The translations under genes and the position numbers were made by a program. Shown here piece after piece: positions 24,383-32,967 of a stretch of DNA of 64,000 nucleotides. The notes below the pieces were generated by a model. That model saw only the letters and a program-made list of their open reading frames with translations. It made no database searches and was not told the origin of the DNA. Numbering within the stretch: position 1 is the stretch's first letter; every line of letters begins with the position of its first letter. The DNA comes from Paramesorhizobium deserti (GTDB lineage Bacteria; Pseudomonadota; Alphaproteobacteria; Rhizobiales; Rhizobiaceae): positions 62,001 to 126,000 of the forward strand of contig NZ_LNTU01000040.1 in the NCBI RefSeq assembly GCF_001558695.1, read 5' to 3'.

Positions 24383-25756
24383 TTATCTGACCGCCGACGC
24401 TCTCGCGACTTCACACGATTCAGCCAGACTTTCAAGCCGCCAACTCGTTTGCAACAGCGCCTCGGTCCGCGCTTCGCCAATCACAAGAGCGGATTGCACC
24501 CGGAATTTGCGGTCCAGTTCTTCATCGGAAAGCGGCCGTTCACGGCTGCCGATCGCCCGCTCCACATGCTTTTTGAGCGTCGAACCGTCGCTGAAGGTCA
24601 CCTTGATATCGACGGAGGCCTCGTGACAGTTCGCATCAGCAACAGCAACGACGCGGTCGCGAAGCGCGACGATTTCCGGAAGGTTCACCACCTCGTCCGT
24701 AAAGGCGGTAGGCGCGCCATCGCCGCGCAGGAGAGCGCTGGCAGCGGAATGATAGACGCTGAACTTGCCCTCCAGGCCCGTCTTCGGACCGCGCTTGCCG
24801 GTGAGCTCGAGCACCAGCGGATGGGTCGTGAGCTCGACTTTTTCGATCTCATGCACCCGATCGCCGATCTCTTCGCCGATCTGCAGACAACCGTCGATCG
24901 TCGGATGAATCACGATCCCACAGGCGAAGGGCTTATAGCTGTTCAACGCGGCTTCCCACCGTGTACCGAGATCATCGAGGATTTCGGCGTAGTCCTGCTT
25001 GTCGGACATGACATTGGCAAATCCGCGCGGCGCTTCCAGAGCCCGCAACGAGCTGTCGTACCCCGCTTCGGCCAAAAGAGCGGCGAACATGCCGTTCTGC
25101 GCCGCGCGTCCCGGATGAAAGCTCTTCGTCATGGTTCCGAACATTTCACGCAAGCCTGCCGACTGCGTTGCGGCAAGGCCGATCGCCCATGCCATCTGCC
25201 GTTCATCGAGGCCCAGGATCTTACCGACGGCGACGGCAGCGCCGAACACGCCTGTCGTCCCGGTAATGTGCCAGCCGCGGTCGTAATGCGCGGGATAGAC
25301 GGCGTTGCCGATGCGACATTCCACTTCCACACCGATGATCAGCGCTGTCAGAAGATCGTATCCGCGGATGGTACGGTGTTCCGAAAGGGCGACAAGTGCC
25401 GAGGCAACCGGCCCGGCAGGATGGATGATCGTCTTCAGATGCGTGTCGTCATAGTCGAGCACGTGGGACGATATGCCGTTGATCAGCGCTGCATGCAGCG
25501 CATCGAGACGCTCGCCGCGACCAAGGACCGTCGAAGAGGCTGGACCCGAAAACGGCAGAACGGCCGCAAGCGCCCGATCGACCGTTTCATGGCGGGCTCC
25601 GCCAACGGCACACCCGACCCAGTTGACGAACGTCCGCAAGCCTTCGCGGCGGACCTCCGCGGGAATGTCACTCCCCTTCAGCCCGACAATCCATTGGCAC
25701 AGTTCGGCCGTCACCGCCGTCGTCTGTGACGGGGCATTGCGGCTGTGTAAATTCAT
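24383..25756 (-). CDS. MmgE/PrpD family protein, first copy
   Basis: 457-residue cytoplasmic enzyme of the MmgE/PrpD family, whose members include 2-methylcitrate dehydratase, cis-aconitate decarboxylase and iminodisuccinate epimerase. Family blocks are VNWVGCAVGGARHETVDRA near the N-terminus, HVLDYDDTHLKTIIHPAGPV (about residues 97-116), ATQSAGLREMFGTMTKSFHPGRAAQNG, and the late FACGIVIHPTIDG. Length is normal. The gene starts the minus-strand unit with the GntR regulator and is divergent from the TctCBA operon, which holds a second MmgE/PrpD gene. The substrate is probably the polycarboxylate brought in by TctCBA. Confidence 0.88.
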   Translation of the reverse strand: MNLHSRNAPSQTTAVTAELCQWIVGLKGSDIPAEVRREGLRTFVNWVGCAVGGARHETVDRALAAVLPFSGPASSTVLGRGERLDALHAALINGISSHVLDYDDTHLKTIIHPAGPVASALVALSEHRTIRGYDLLTALIIGVEVECRIGNAVYPAHYDRGWHITGTTGVFGAAVAVGKILGLDERQMAWAIGLAATQSAGLREMFGTMTKSFHPGRAAQNGMFAALLAEAGYDSSLRALEAPRGFANVMSDKQDYAEILDDLGTRWEAALNSYKPFACGIVIHPTIDGCLQIGEEIGDRVHEIEKVELTTHPLVLELTGKRGPKTGLEGKFSVYHSAASALLRGDGAPTAFTDEVVNLPEIVALRDRVVAVADANCHEASVDIKVTFSDGSTLKKHVERAIGSRERPLSDEELDRKFRVQSALVIGEARTEALLQTSWRLESLAESCEVARASAVR

Positions 25757-25798
25757 TGCTTTCTCCTATTGCGATCGGCGTTTGGATGCCGGTGAATG

Positions 25799-25808
25799 TG
25801 TTGACAAT
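25799..25808. promoter_or_regulatory. TGTTGACAAT box 1
   Basis: First of three GTTGACA boxes between the divergent MmgE/PrpD and TctC genes. It is nearest the minus-strand gene. The ten bases are identical to box 3. They are a plausible site for the FCD-type GntR regulator at 23601, although TTGACA alone could also serve as a -35 element. Confidence 0.5.
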
Positions 25809-25848
25809 AATTTGCATTAAAGCTGCTATCAACCAAAAAATTCCTATA

Positions 25849-25858
25849 TTGTTGACAC
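25849..25858. promoter_or_regulatory. TTGTTGACAC box 2
   Basis: Middle copy of the GTTGACA box, 50 bp from box 1 and sharing the core TTGTTGACA-like sequence. The 50-bp distance is close to five helical turns. Confidence 0.5.
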
Positions 25859-26000
25859 AAGAGAATAGATACGATCGATGCGTCTTATCCGATTTCAACT
25901 TTTAGTACGCATAATTGCTTGTTTTTTCGGGAATATCGCCTAGGATACCACCGTCAAGAATCAATCCGATTTTTGCTAACACAATTTGGAACGATAAAAG

Positions 26001-26010
26001 TGTTGACAAT
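26001..26010. promoter_or_regulatory. TGTTGACAAT box 3
   Basis: Third copy, identical to box 1 over ten bases, 82 bp before the TctC ATG. It lies where a -35 element or an operator for the plus-strand operon would be expected. Confidence 0.5.
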
Positions 26011-26091
26011 TTAAATTTCAGGGCTGTTAAATGGAGAGAACGGCGACTACGAGGGGCATGGGGTCGCCGTCAAATCCAAGGGAGGAAGGAA

Positions 26092-27036
26092 ATGCTGAAG
26101 AATTGTCTGACTGCGACAGCTATTGCCATATCGTTCGGTGGCACTGCGGTTGCGCAGGACTATCCGGTGAAGTCGGTCACGCTGGTCACGCATTCGAGCC
26201 CTGGTGCGGGGGGCGACGTATTCCTGCGCGAACTGGCAAAGGCCTTATCGCCGGTCCTCGGCGTGAATGTCGTGGTCGAGAACATTACCGGCGGCTCCGG
26301 CGCAACGGCCATGGCACACATCGCAAAGGCTCCGAAGGACGGATCCATTCTCTACGGAACAACGCCGACCTTCATCTACACGTCCCTGCTGTCCGATCCC
26401 GAATATAGCTACAAGGATCTCGACCCGGTCGTGAATGTGTTCGAGGATCCCGAGATGATCTTCACCAGCGCGAAGGGTCCGTTCAAGACCCTCGAAGATG
26501 CGATGACCAAGGCGCGCGAAAGCCGCGGCACCTGGGGAGCGGCCAATCCGGCATCGCTGGAACGGCAATCCATGGAAATGTTGAAGACGGCATCGGGCGT
26601 CAACGCTGCCGTGGTCACCCACGAAGGCGGCGGCGACATGATGATCAACGTGCTCAATGGCACGCTCGACATCGGTGTCGGTGAAATGCAGGAGCTGAAG
26701 TCTCAGGTCGAAGCGGGCCAGGTCCGCATTCTCGCCGCGCTGACCGCGGAGCGTGTGGCGGACTATCCCGACATACCGACGGTCAAGGAGCTTGGCTATG
26801 ACGTGGCGGTTCGCAAGTTCCGGGGCATTGCGGGACCGAAGGACCTGCCGGCCGATGTGATCGCGGCCTGGGAGGCAGCGATTCCGCAAGTCCTTGCCAA
26901 GCCGGAGTTCAAGACCTGGTACGAGACGAACAGCCTTCGGCCCGATTTCATGCCCCAGTCCCAATACCGCAATTTCATCAACGGTTTTGCGGATCAGACG
27001 AGTGACTTCCTGCGCTCTGCCGGCGTCACGCAATGA
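26092..27036 (+). CDS. Tripartite tricarboxylate transporter substrate-binding protein (TctC/Bug family)
   Basis: 314-residue exported binding protein. The signal peptide (LKNCLTATAIAISFGGTAVAQ) ends near residue 21, and the mature chain opens DYPVKSVTLVTHSSPGAGGD, the Bug-family carboxylate-binding beginning. KAPKDGSILYGTTPTFI and NVLNGTLDIGVGE are further family marks. The ATG at 26092 follows GGGAGGAAGGAA. Bug proteins bind di- and tricarboxylates or related acids through two water molecules. It is the first gene of a complete TctC-TctB-TctA set. Substrate identity is unknown. Confidence 0.92.
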   Translation: MLKNCLTATAIAISFGGTAVAQDYPVKSVTLVTHSSPGAGGDVFLRELAKALSPVLGVNVVVENITGGSGATAMAHIAKAPKDGSILYGTTPTFIYTSLLSDPEYSYKDLDPVVNVFEDPEMIFTSAKGPFKTLEDAMTKARESRGTWGAANPASLERQSMEMLKTASGVNAAVVTHEGGGDMMINVLNGTLDIGVGEMQELKSQVEAGQVRILAALTAERVADYPDIPTVKELGYDVAVRKFRGIAGPKDLPADVIAAWEAAIPQVLAKPEFKTWYETNSLRPDFMPQSQYRNFINGFADQTSDFLRSAGVTQ

Positions 27037-27083
27037 CCCTGAAAAACGGTGGGCGCAACAATCAGCGCCCCGGAGGAGATGCA

Positions 27084-27578
27084 ATGATCACGCGCAATAT
27101 CGTCGGCGGCATCGCCACGACCATCATCGGGGCGGTTTATCTGTATCTCGCCCTGCACATCCGGGTCAGCGCACTTGCGGATGGCTTCGGCCCTCGCGGC
27201 ATGCCGGTCATTTATGGTTGGCTGGTTACCGGGCTCGGCCTGCTTCTTCTCGTTCACTCGGCCATCGAGGTGGCCCGGCTAAGTCCGGAAGCTCGTGCTG
27301 TCCTAAGCGAAAAGGAATGGGCTGGCCAGGGACGAAAGATCCTTCAGGCGGCCGGTCTGTTTGCGATTGCTATCGCTTTTTTGTTCGCTGTAAACATCCT
27401 CGGCTACCCGCTGACCCTGGCGCTGCTCATTGCGGCCGTGGCCGTCTACATGGGTGCACGACCGGATCTTCTCCTCCTGGTCATCGCCGCCGGGGGCGCC
27501 GCGATGATGTGGTTCATTTTCGTCGGACTTTTGGACGTGCGCATGCCGCAAGGCATCTTCTCCTCGCTGGGTTTTTGA
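27084..27578 (+). CDS. Tripartite tricarboxylate transporter small membrane subunit (TctB)
   Basis: 164-residue inner-membrane protein with four hydrophobic segments, the usual form of TctB. The segment LALHIRVSALADGFGPRGMPVIYG after TM1 matches the family's conserved loop. The ATG at 27084 is preceded by CGGAGGAGATGCA. It lies 47 bp after TctC and 44 bp before TctA. TctB associates with TctA to form the cation-coupled transport unit. Confidence 0.88.
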   Translation: MITRNIVGGIATTIIGAVYLYLALHIRVSALADGFGPRGMPVIYGWLVTGLGLLLLVHSAIEVARLSPEARAVLSEKEWAGQGRKILQAAGLFAIAIAFLFAVNILGYPLTLALLIAAVAVYMGARPDLLLLVIAAGGAAMMWFIFVGLLDVRMPQGIFSSLGF

Positions 27579-27622
27579 GCTCGATCACGAGCGGATGAAC
27601 CTTCGCCATCCTGGAGCATATA

Positions 27623-29137
27623 ATGGAATCTCTCTTGGATACGCTGCCGCATCTGCTTGATCTTTCGTTGATCCTTGCGGCCTTCATTGGCGTCACCTGC
27701 GGCATTCTGGGAGGTGCCCTGCCAGGTATCTCTCCCTCCATCACCATGGCTTTGCTGCTGCCCTTCACCTATGCCATGCAACCGGTCGACGCGATCGTCA
27801 TGCTGGCGGCGACCTATATCGGGGCCGAGTATGGCGGCTCCGTCCCCGCGATCCTGATCCGCACACCGGGGACGAATGCTGCCGCGGCAACGGTGCTCGA
27901 CGGATATGCCATGAACCGTCAGGGCAAGGCTGGACTGGCGCTCGGCATCTCGCTTTATTCCGGCTTTCTCGGCTCGATATTCGGCCTGCTGTTATTGATC
28001 ATGCTGTCAGAGCCCCTGGCAAATCTGGCGCTCGCCTTCTCACCGCCCGCCTATTTCGCCCTCGGCATCCTCGGCCTCAGCGTCATTGCGACCTTATCGG
28101 GCGACTCCATGCTCAAAGGGCTGATTGCCGCTCTCTTTGGACTCATGATCGCGACGATCGGAACCGACCCCGTGACCGGGTCGAACCGCTTCACCTTTGG
28201 AAATTCCGATCTTCTAGGCGGTATCGAACCGGTTCTGGTCATGGTCGGACTTTTTGCCTTGAGCGAACTTTTGGCGCAGGCGGGAACGCGCGATGACATC
28301 GACCGCATCACCTCCCGCCCCCGGATCGAATTTCCCGGCCTCAGGCTTGCCCGGCGCCTGATCAAGCCCCAGGCGATAGGAGGCACCATCGGAGCCTTCG
28401 AAGGCGTCATGCCCGGCGCAGGCGGAACGATCGCTTCGTTCATGGCCTATAACGAGGCCCGGCGCTGGTCGAAGAACAAGGAAGAGTTCGGCAAAGGATC
28501 GCCCGAGGGCATCGCCGCTCCGGAAACGGCCAACAATACCGTGGCGGAAACCGCGCTTGTGCCTCTTCTTTCCTTCGGCATCCCGGGCTCGAATTCCACC
28601 GCGATCCTTCTCGGTGGTTTCCTGATACACGGCCTGCAGCCCGGCCCCATGCTCTTCGAGAAGTCGGCGGATGTCATTCACGGCCTTTACGCCGGTATAC
28701 TCGTAGCGATCTTCGGCATGGTCGCTGTCGGCATTGCCATTCTTCCGATCTGCGTCTGGATGGTCAATCGGCCCCGCGCCTTCCTGAATGCCTTCATTCT
28801 GGCGCTGATCCTGTCCGGTATCTACACGATTCATGAGGGATTGACCGATGTAGCTTTCATGCTCTTTGCCGGCGCCTTCGGCTTCTTCATGCGGTTTCTG
28901 CGCTTCCCGTTCCTTCCGACCGTGCTGGGGCTTGTGCTCGGCTTCCTGGTGGAAAGCAACTTCCGCCGGTCGCTGGTCCTGTCGGGCAATGACATGTCGA
29001 TCTTCGTAGGCGACTGGGTTTCGATCGTGCTCTTGACGGTCGCGGCGCTGTTCATCGGCGGCTCCATCATTCAGCGCGGCATTTCCTTCTTCAAACCCTC
29101 GCCAAAAACGGCCGAGGCTGAACAGATAGGCGGCTGA
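27623..29137 (+). CDS. Tripartite tricarboxylate transporter large membrane subunit (TctA)
   Basis: 504-residue polytopic membrane protein with about eleven or twelve hydrophobic segments. Conserved TctA glycine-rich motifs are visible: GALPGISPSITMALLLPFTY (about residues 31-50) and GVMPGAGGTIASFMAYNEA (about 263-280). LSFGIPGSNSTAILLGGFL also matches the family. Length is standard. It follows TctB in one operon and ends 3 bp before the second MmgE/PrpD gene, so transport and catabolism are cotranscribed. Confidence 0.94.
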   Translation: MESLLDTLPHLLDLSLILAAFIGVTCGILGGALPGISPSITMALLLPFTYAMQPVDAIVMLAATYIGAEYGGSVPAILIRTPGTNAAAATVLDGYAMNRQGKAGLALGISLYSGFLGSIFGLLLLIMLSEPLANLALAFSPPAYFALGILGLSVIATLSGDSMLKGLIAALFGLMIATIGTDPVTGSNRFTFGNSDLLGGIEPVLVMVGLFALSELLAQAGTRDDIDRITSRPRIEFPGLRLARRLIKPQAIGGTIGAFEGVMPGAGGTIASFMAYNEARRWSKNKEEFGKGSPEGIAAPETANNTVAETALVPLLSFGIPGSNSTAILLGGFLIHGLQPGPMLFEKSADVIHGLYAGILVAIFGMVAVGIAILPICVWMVNRPRAFLNAFILALILSGIYTIHEGLTDVAFMLFAGAFGFFMRFLRFPFLPTVLGLVLGFLVESNFRRSLVLSGNDMSIFVGDWVSIVLLTVAALFIGGSIIQRGISFFKPSPKTAEAEQIGG

Positions 29138-29140
29138 TCC

Positions 29141-30517
29141 ATGCTTGATACCATCCAAACCCGCTCCGTATCGGAGCGCCTGGCCGATTGGGCGACGGAA
29201 CTGGAGCCCGGTGCGCTCCCCTCCGCGACCCGCGAGAAGGCACGTGATATCCTCGTCGATATCGTCGGCCTGTGCATTGCCGCCCGCAACACGGATTATG
29301 TGAATGCAACGCGGCAAGCCGTCGAACCCGGCCACCATACGGTGATCGGCCATGCCTTCACCGCCTCCGCCCAGGGCGCGGCCCTCGTCAATGGCACGGC
29401 CGCGCATGGCGAGGACTTCGACGACACCTTCGAAGGCGGCCCGGTCCATTCCGGCGTGGTGATCGTGCCCGCGCTGCTGGCCGCCGCGGAAACCTGGAAG
29501 CTGGATAATGCCAGCACCATGCTGGGTATCTCCGCCGGATGCGAGCTCCTCTGCCGTCTGGCTCTGACCGTGCCGAAAGCCGTGCATAAGGCGGGCTTCC
29601 ACCCCACTGCGGTTCTCGGCACCTTCGCGGCGACCTTCGGCATCTGTGTCGCCTGCAGGGCCAGCGAGAACATCACCGTGAATGCGCTCGGCATCGCCGG
29701 AAGCATGGCTTCCGGTATCATCGAATATCTCGGTGACGGCAGCTGGACGAAACGGATGCATCCGGGTTGGTCGGCACAATCGGCTTTGCGCGCCTACAGC
29801 CTCGCGCGCGCCGGTTTCATCGGCCCCCGCCAGGTGTTCGAGGGAACGCACGGTGCTTTCACGGCCTTTGCACCCTCCGTGAAACCGGCTATCGACCACC
29901 TGTTCGAAGACCTGGGCACACGCTTCGTCAGCGATACGATCACGTTCAAGCCATACCCCTGTGGAACCATGATCCAGCCCTACATCGACTGCGCCATCGC
30001 CCTGCGCCGGAGCGGCGCCCCGCTCGAGGGCATCCGATCGATCACCTGCAAGACGGCGGAGGGCATCGTCCATCGCCTGTGGGAGCCGCTGCCTTTGAAA
30101 CGCCTGCCGCCCACCGCCTACGCCGCCAAATTCTCCGTGCCCTTCGGCGTGGCGCTCGGTCTCGCGCGTGGCCGTGCCGATCTCGGCGACTACACCGAAG
30201 CGACGATCGCCGACCCCGCACTCACGGATATCGCAGGCAAAGTCGGATTTGAAATCGATCCCGCCAATCCCTATCCCAAGGCCTTCACCGGCCATGTGCG
30301 CATTACCTATGAGGATGGCGGGATCGTCGAGCATGAGCAGAATTATATGCGCGGTGGTGCGGCACATCCTCTCACCCGGGCCGAGATCAACGCCAAGTTC
30401 GCCGCCAATCTTGCCTTCGGAAACTGCGCCGAGAGCGACCGGCTGTTGTCGATCTGCGATGGCATTGCGGCAGGCGAAGGCGACTACAGTGACATCGCAG
30501 GATTGGGAATAGCATGA
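29141..30517 (+). CDS. MmgE/PrpD family protein, second copy
   Basis: 458-residue enzyme of the same family as 24383-25756 but clearly divergent from it. Family blocks are DILVDIVGLCIAARNTDYV, NGTAAHGEDFDDTFEGGPVHSG (about residues 84-105), AVLGTFAATFGICVACR and KPYPCGTMIQPYIDCAIAL. Its HGEDFDDT corresponds to the DYDDTH active region of the first copy. It is 3 bp after TctA and overlaps the SDR gene by ATGA. Two different MmgE/PrpD enzymes around one transporter suggest consecutive steps, such as epimerisation and dehydration, or acting on two isomers. Confidence 0.88.
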   Translation: MLDTIQTRSVSERLADWATELEPGALPSATREKARDILVDIVGLCIAARNTDYVNATRQAVEPGHHTVIGHAFTASAQGAALVNGTAAHGEDFDDTFEGGPVHSGVVIVPALLAAAETWKLDNASTMLGISAGCELLCRLALTVPKAVHKAGFHPTAVLGTFAATFGICVACRASENITVNALGIAGSMASGIIEYLGDGSWTKRMHPGWSAQSALRAYSLARAGFIGPRQVFEGTHGAFTAFAPSVKPAIDHLFEDLGTRFVSDTITFKPYPCGTMIQPYIDCAIALRRSGAPLEGIRSITCKTAEGIVHRLWEPLPLKRLPPTAYAAKFSVPFGVALGLARGRADLGDYTEATIADPALTDIAGKVGFEIDPANPYPKAFTGHVRITYEDGGIVEHEQNYMRGGAAHPLTRAEINAKFAANLAFGNCAESDRLLSICDGIAAGEGDYSDIAGLGIA

Positions 30518-31257
30518 GCGCGCGGACCGTAGCACTCGTCACCGGAGCCTCACGCAATATCGGACGTGCGATCGCCGTCAGACTGGCGCGGGACGGCTCG
30601 GATGTCGTCGTCCATGTCGGCCGGGACAAATCCGCGGCTGAAGAGACCGTCGCGGAAATACGTGCCGTCGGCCGGCGGGTTCACGTCGTCAGTGCCGATC
30701 TGACAGCTCCCCCGACCTGCCGCGCCCTAGTCGAAGAGGCCGTCGCCATATTCGGCGGCCTGGATATCCTGGTGAACAACGCCGCCATTCGCCCCGAGGC
30801 CCCGTTCGAGGAGATCACGCTCGCGGAATGGCGGCGGGTCATGGCGCTTGCGCTTGACGCGCCGTTTTTGGTCTCCCAGGCAGCCGTGGCGCCACTTTCG
30901 CAAAGCGGGCGTGCCGCCATCGTCCACATCGGCGGCCTCACGGGCCATACGGGCGCGGCCAACCGGGCGCATGTCGTTGCGGCCAAGGCCGGGCTTGTCG
31001 GCCTTGGCAAAGCGATGGCCCACGATCTCGCGGACAAGGGCATTACGGTGAATTGCGTCGTGCCGGGGCTGATCGACACGGCGCGCAAGGGTGGCACCAG
31101 TGGCGCGCCGGCGCACCACGCCCACCGCGCCAACCTGCTTGGCAGGCGAGGTACGGCGGAGGACGTTGCCGAAGCCGTCGCCTTCTTCTGCTCACCGGCA
31201 AACCGCTATGTGACGGGACAAAGCCTGCATGTGAATGGCGGCGCTTTCCTGCCATGA
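30514..31257 (+). CDS. SDR-family protein lacking the usual catalytic Ser and Tyr
   Basis: 247-residue protein with a clear SDR Rossmann fold: TGASRNIG (residues 10-17), the NNAA motif (about 88-91) and VTGQSLHVNGGAF near the C-terminus. In the active site, the serine position holds Gly141 (IVHIGGLTG) and the tyrosine of Tyr-x-x-x-Lys is Val154 (HVVAAKAG), while Lys158 is kept. It may therefore use another mechanism or not be a redox enzyme. The neighbouring His153 could take over proton transfer; this is speculation. It overlaps both neighbours by ATGA and belongs to the TctCBA operon. Confidence 0.85.
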   Translation: MSARTVALVTGASRNIGRAIAVRLARDGSDVVVHVGRDKSAAEETVAEIRAVGRRVHVVSADLTAPPTCRALVEEAVAIFGGLDILVNNAAIRPEAPFEEITLAEWRRVMALALDAPFLVSQAAVAPLSQSGRAAIVHIGGLTGHTGAANRAHVVAAKAGLVGLGKAMAHDLADKGITVNCVVPGLIDTARKGGTSGAPAHHAHRANLLGRRGTAEDVAEAVAFFCSPANRYVTGQSLHVNGGAFLP

Positions 31258-32291
31258 GAAGAAGCAGATTGTGGTTTTCCCAGATCCTGGCGCTTTTCGC
31301 GGCTGCGGCGGGCGGTGCGCTGTTCAACTGGACAGGCATACCGATCGGCTGGGTTCTCGGATCCCTGATTGCCGCCGCATTGTGGACGAACGCCACCGGC
31401 GGCCCGGGTCTTTCTCCCAATATCAGGCGTCTCGGCCAGCTGGTGCTTGGATGCGCCACGGCGTCCATTCTCACGCCCGCCCTTCTCGGCCAGATGGCGA
31501 ATGCGCTGCCGGCGATGGTTCTCGCCGCCATCTTCGCCAATGGCTTCGCGTTTCTGCTGGCGCGGCCGTTCGCCCGCATTGCAGGCGTCGACAGGCTGAC
31601 GGCGATGCTTTCCGTCCTGCCCGCGGGACTAGCGGAAATGGCGGGCCTCGCCCAGGACAGGAAAGCGCGCGCTGACGTCGTGGCCCTGGCCCATACGGCA
31701 CGGGTAACGCTGATCGTCCTTACGCTGCCGGCGCTCGTCGGCGCAGGCAGACAACCGCTCGTCCCCGGAGACGGATCGGCCTGGGCGACATTGGCCTGCC
31801 TGACAATCAGCCTTGGCCTCGCCTGGATGATGAGCCGTGTCGGACTTCTGAACCCCTGGATCGTGCTGCCGGTGGTCGTCGGCGCCGTATTCGTTCTCTT
31901 CGGGATCGAGCTCGCGGCCCTTCCGCCGTTTGTCGTCATTGCGGCCCAGATCCTCATCGGCGCTTCGCTTGGCGCACGCCTGCCGTTCGACAGCTTCGCG
32001 CGCATGCCGGCCGTCCTCCTTGCGGCCATGTTTAGCACGCTTGCGCTCTTCACCGGAATGCTGGTGACTGTCGGACCGCTCCTTCACTGGGTCTATGACG
32101 TCGACATGACGTCACTTTCCCTGGCGCTTGCGCCCGGAGGGCTTGCTGAAATGCTGGCCGCGGCCAAGGCCGTTGGCGCCGATGTTCCCCTGGTTCTCGG
32201 GTTTCAGCTCCTGCGTTCCCTGCTGACCAACACCGCCGCGCCGATGATCATCCGTGCCGGCGGCCGCAACAGCGATCCGCCGATTGCATGA
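31254..32291 (+). CDS. AbrB-family membrane protein
   Basis: 345-residue polytopic membrane protein (AbrB duplication family; not the DNA-binding AbrB). About ten hydrophobic segments occur in two related halves: the first has GGALFNWTGIPIGWVLGSLIAA and VLPAGLAEMAGLA, and the second has LALAPGGLAEMLAAAKAVG, an obvious repeat of the GLAEM motif. The start at 31254 overlaps the SDR stop (ATGA). Proteins of this family occur next to carboxylate transport and catabolic genes, and one of them has been linked to ammonia oxidation regulation. Here it may be an auxiliary transporter. It is the last gene of the operon. Confidence 0.85.
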   Translation: MRRSRLWFSQILALFAAAAGGALFNWTGIPIGWVLGSLIAAALWTNATGGPGLSPNIRRLGQLVLGCATASILTPALLGQMANALPAMVLAAIFANGFAFLLARPFARIAGVDRLTAMLSVLPAGLAEMAGLAQDRKARADVVALAHTARVTLIVLTLPALVGAGRQPLVPGDGSAWATLACLTISLGLAWMMSRVGLLNPWIVLPVVVGAVFVLFGIELAALPPFVVIAAQILIGASLGARLPFDSFARMPAVLLAAMFSTLALFTGMLVTVGPLLHWVYDVDMTSLSLALAPGGLAEMLAAAKAVGADVPLVLGFQLLRSLLTNTAAPMIIRAGGRNSDPPIA

Positions 32292-32294
32292 ACA

Positions 32295-32468
32295 TCATCC
32301 CGGCAGGTGCCGCCACAGGCTGAAGACAGTCGGAAGCACTGCGAAGGCCGCGGCAATCGCAAAAAGCACGAAGAGGAAGACGAGTTCGATCACCAGGCTC
32401 TTCGCACCTCCCTTTCGGGAGGAGATCATCTCCGGCGATCCGGTAACGGAATTCGGGTTCTCGCGCAT
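32295..32468 (-). CDS. Small single-pass membrane protein
   Basis: 57-residue protein with a hydrophilic N-terminus (MRENPNSVTGSPEMISSRKGG) and one C-terminal hydrophobic segment (LVIELVFLFVLFAIAAAFAVL). The ATG at 32468 is preceded by GGTGAG. It starts 5 bp after the end of the broken small gene at 32474 and converges with the AbrB gene, ending 3 bp from it. No family recognised. Confidence 0.5.
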   Translation of the reverse strand: MRENPNSVTGSPEMISSRKGGAKSLVIELVFLFVLFAIAAAFAVLPTVFSLWRHLPG

Positions 32469-32473
32469 AGGTC

Positions 32474-32783
32474 TCACCGCCGCCGGACGAAGCACGCCGC
32501 GACGCCTTTCTTGGCCTCGTTCGCGCGGTAGCCCGCCGTATTCAGCAGTTCCAAGGTGAACCGGCCGTCGGCGAGCTGGAGATAGAGCCTATAGGCGCCC
32601 TCGGCGGCGCCCGATACCCTGGCTGTCAGAATGCCTGCCGGCGCGAAGGACAGGCGATATCGTGAAAATCTCCCTCCCTACGGACCCGCCAACCGGAATC
32701 ATAATCCTGGAATACCCAGAATACCGGAACCATCTCGGAGACGCCGCCGGATCGCGGCACATTGGTATGAGAATGTAAGTTCA
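32474..32783 (-). pseudogene. Small gene apparently broken by a frameshift
   Basis: The ATG at 32783, with GGAG upstream, opens a 52-codon frame (MNLHSHTNVPRSGG...) ending at 32626. A second open frame without a start codon runs from 32677 to the stop at 32474 and encodes protein-like sequence such as EGAYRLYLQLADGRFTLELL and AGYRANEAKKGVA. One frame change near the GGGAGGGAGATTTT stretch (about 32667-32680) would join them into a protein of roughly 100 residues. The second half loosely resembles short DUF1508-like repeats, which is a weak impression. It may also be a sequencing error. Confidence 0.4.
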
Positions 32784-32967
32784 TGGGCTCATACTCCTGG
32801 AAGAGCCCAAGTCTTATGTCCGATCGATACATGAATTCGAGATGAGCCCGCAGGCAAAAAAATAAATGGATATTGATGCAGGCGGCCGCCGGCGGGGCGG
32901 CGGCCTTATCTGTTTGTTTTGCCGCCTTCATGCGGACGTCAGGTGTGTCTACCTGACTGCAAACGCT

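Noticed and set aside
26984-27083. Longer start for the TctB gene at 27033
   Set aside because: The ATG at 27084 has CGGAGGAGATGCA upstream and begins just before the first membrane segment; the extension is hydrophilic and overlaps the TctC stop.
28214-30535. Minus-strand open frame of 773 codons
   Set aside because: It lies opposite TctA and the second MmgE/PrpD gene, both with strong family motifs. Its translation is Arg/Gly/Asp-rich without a recognisable domain, as expected from antisense of GC-rich coding sequence.
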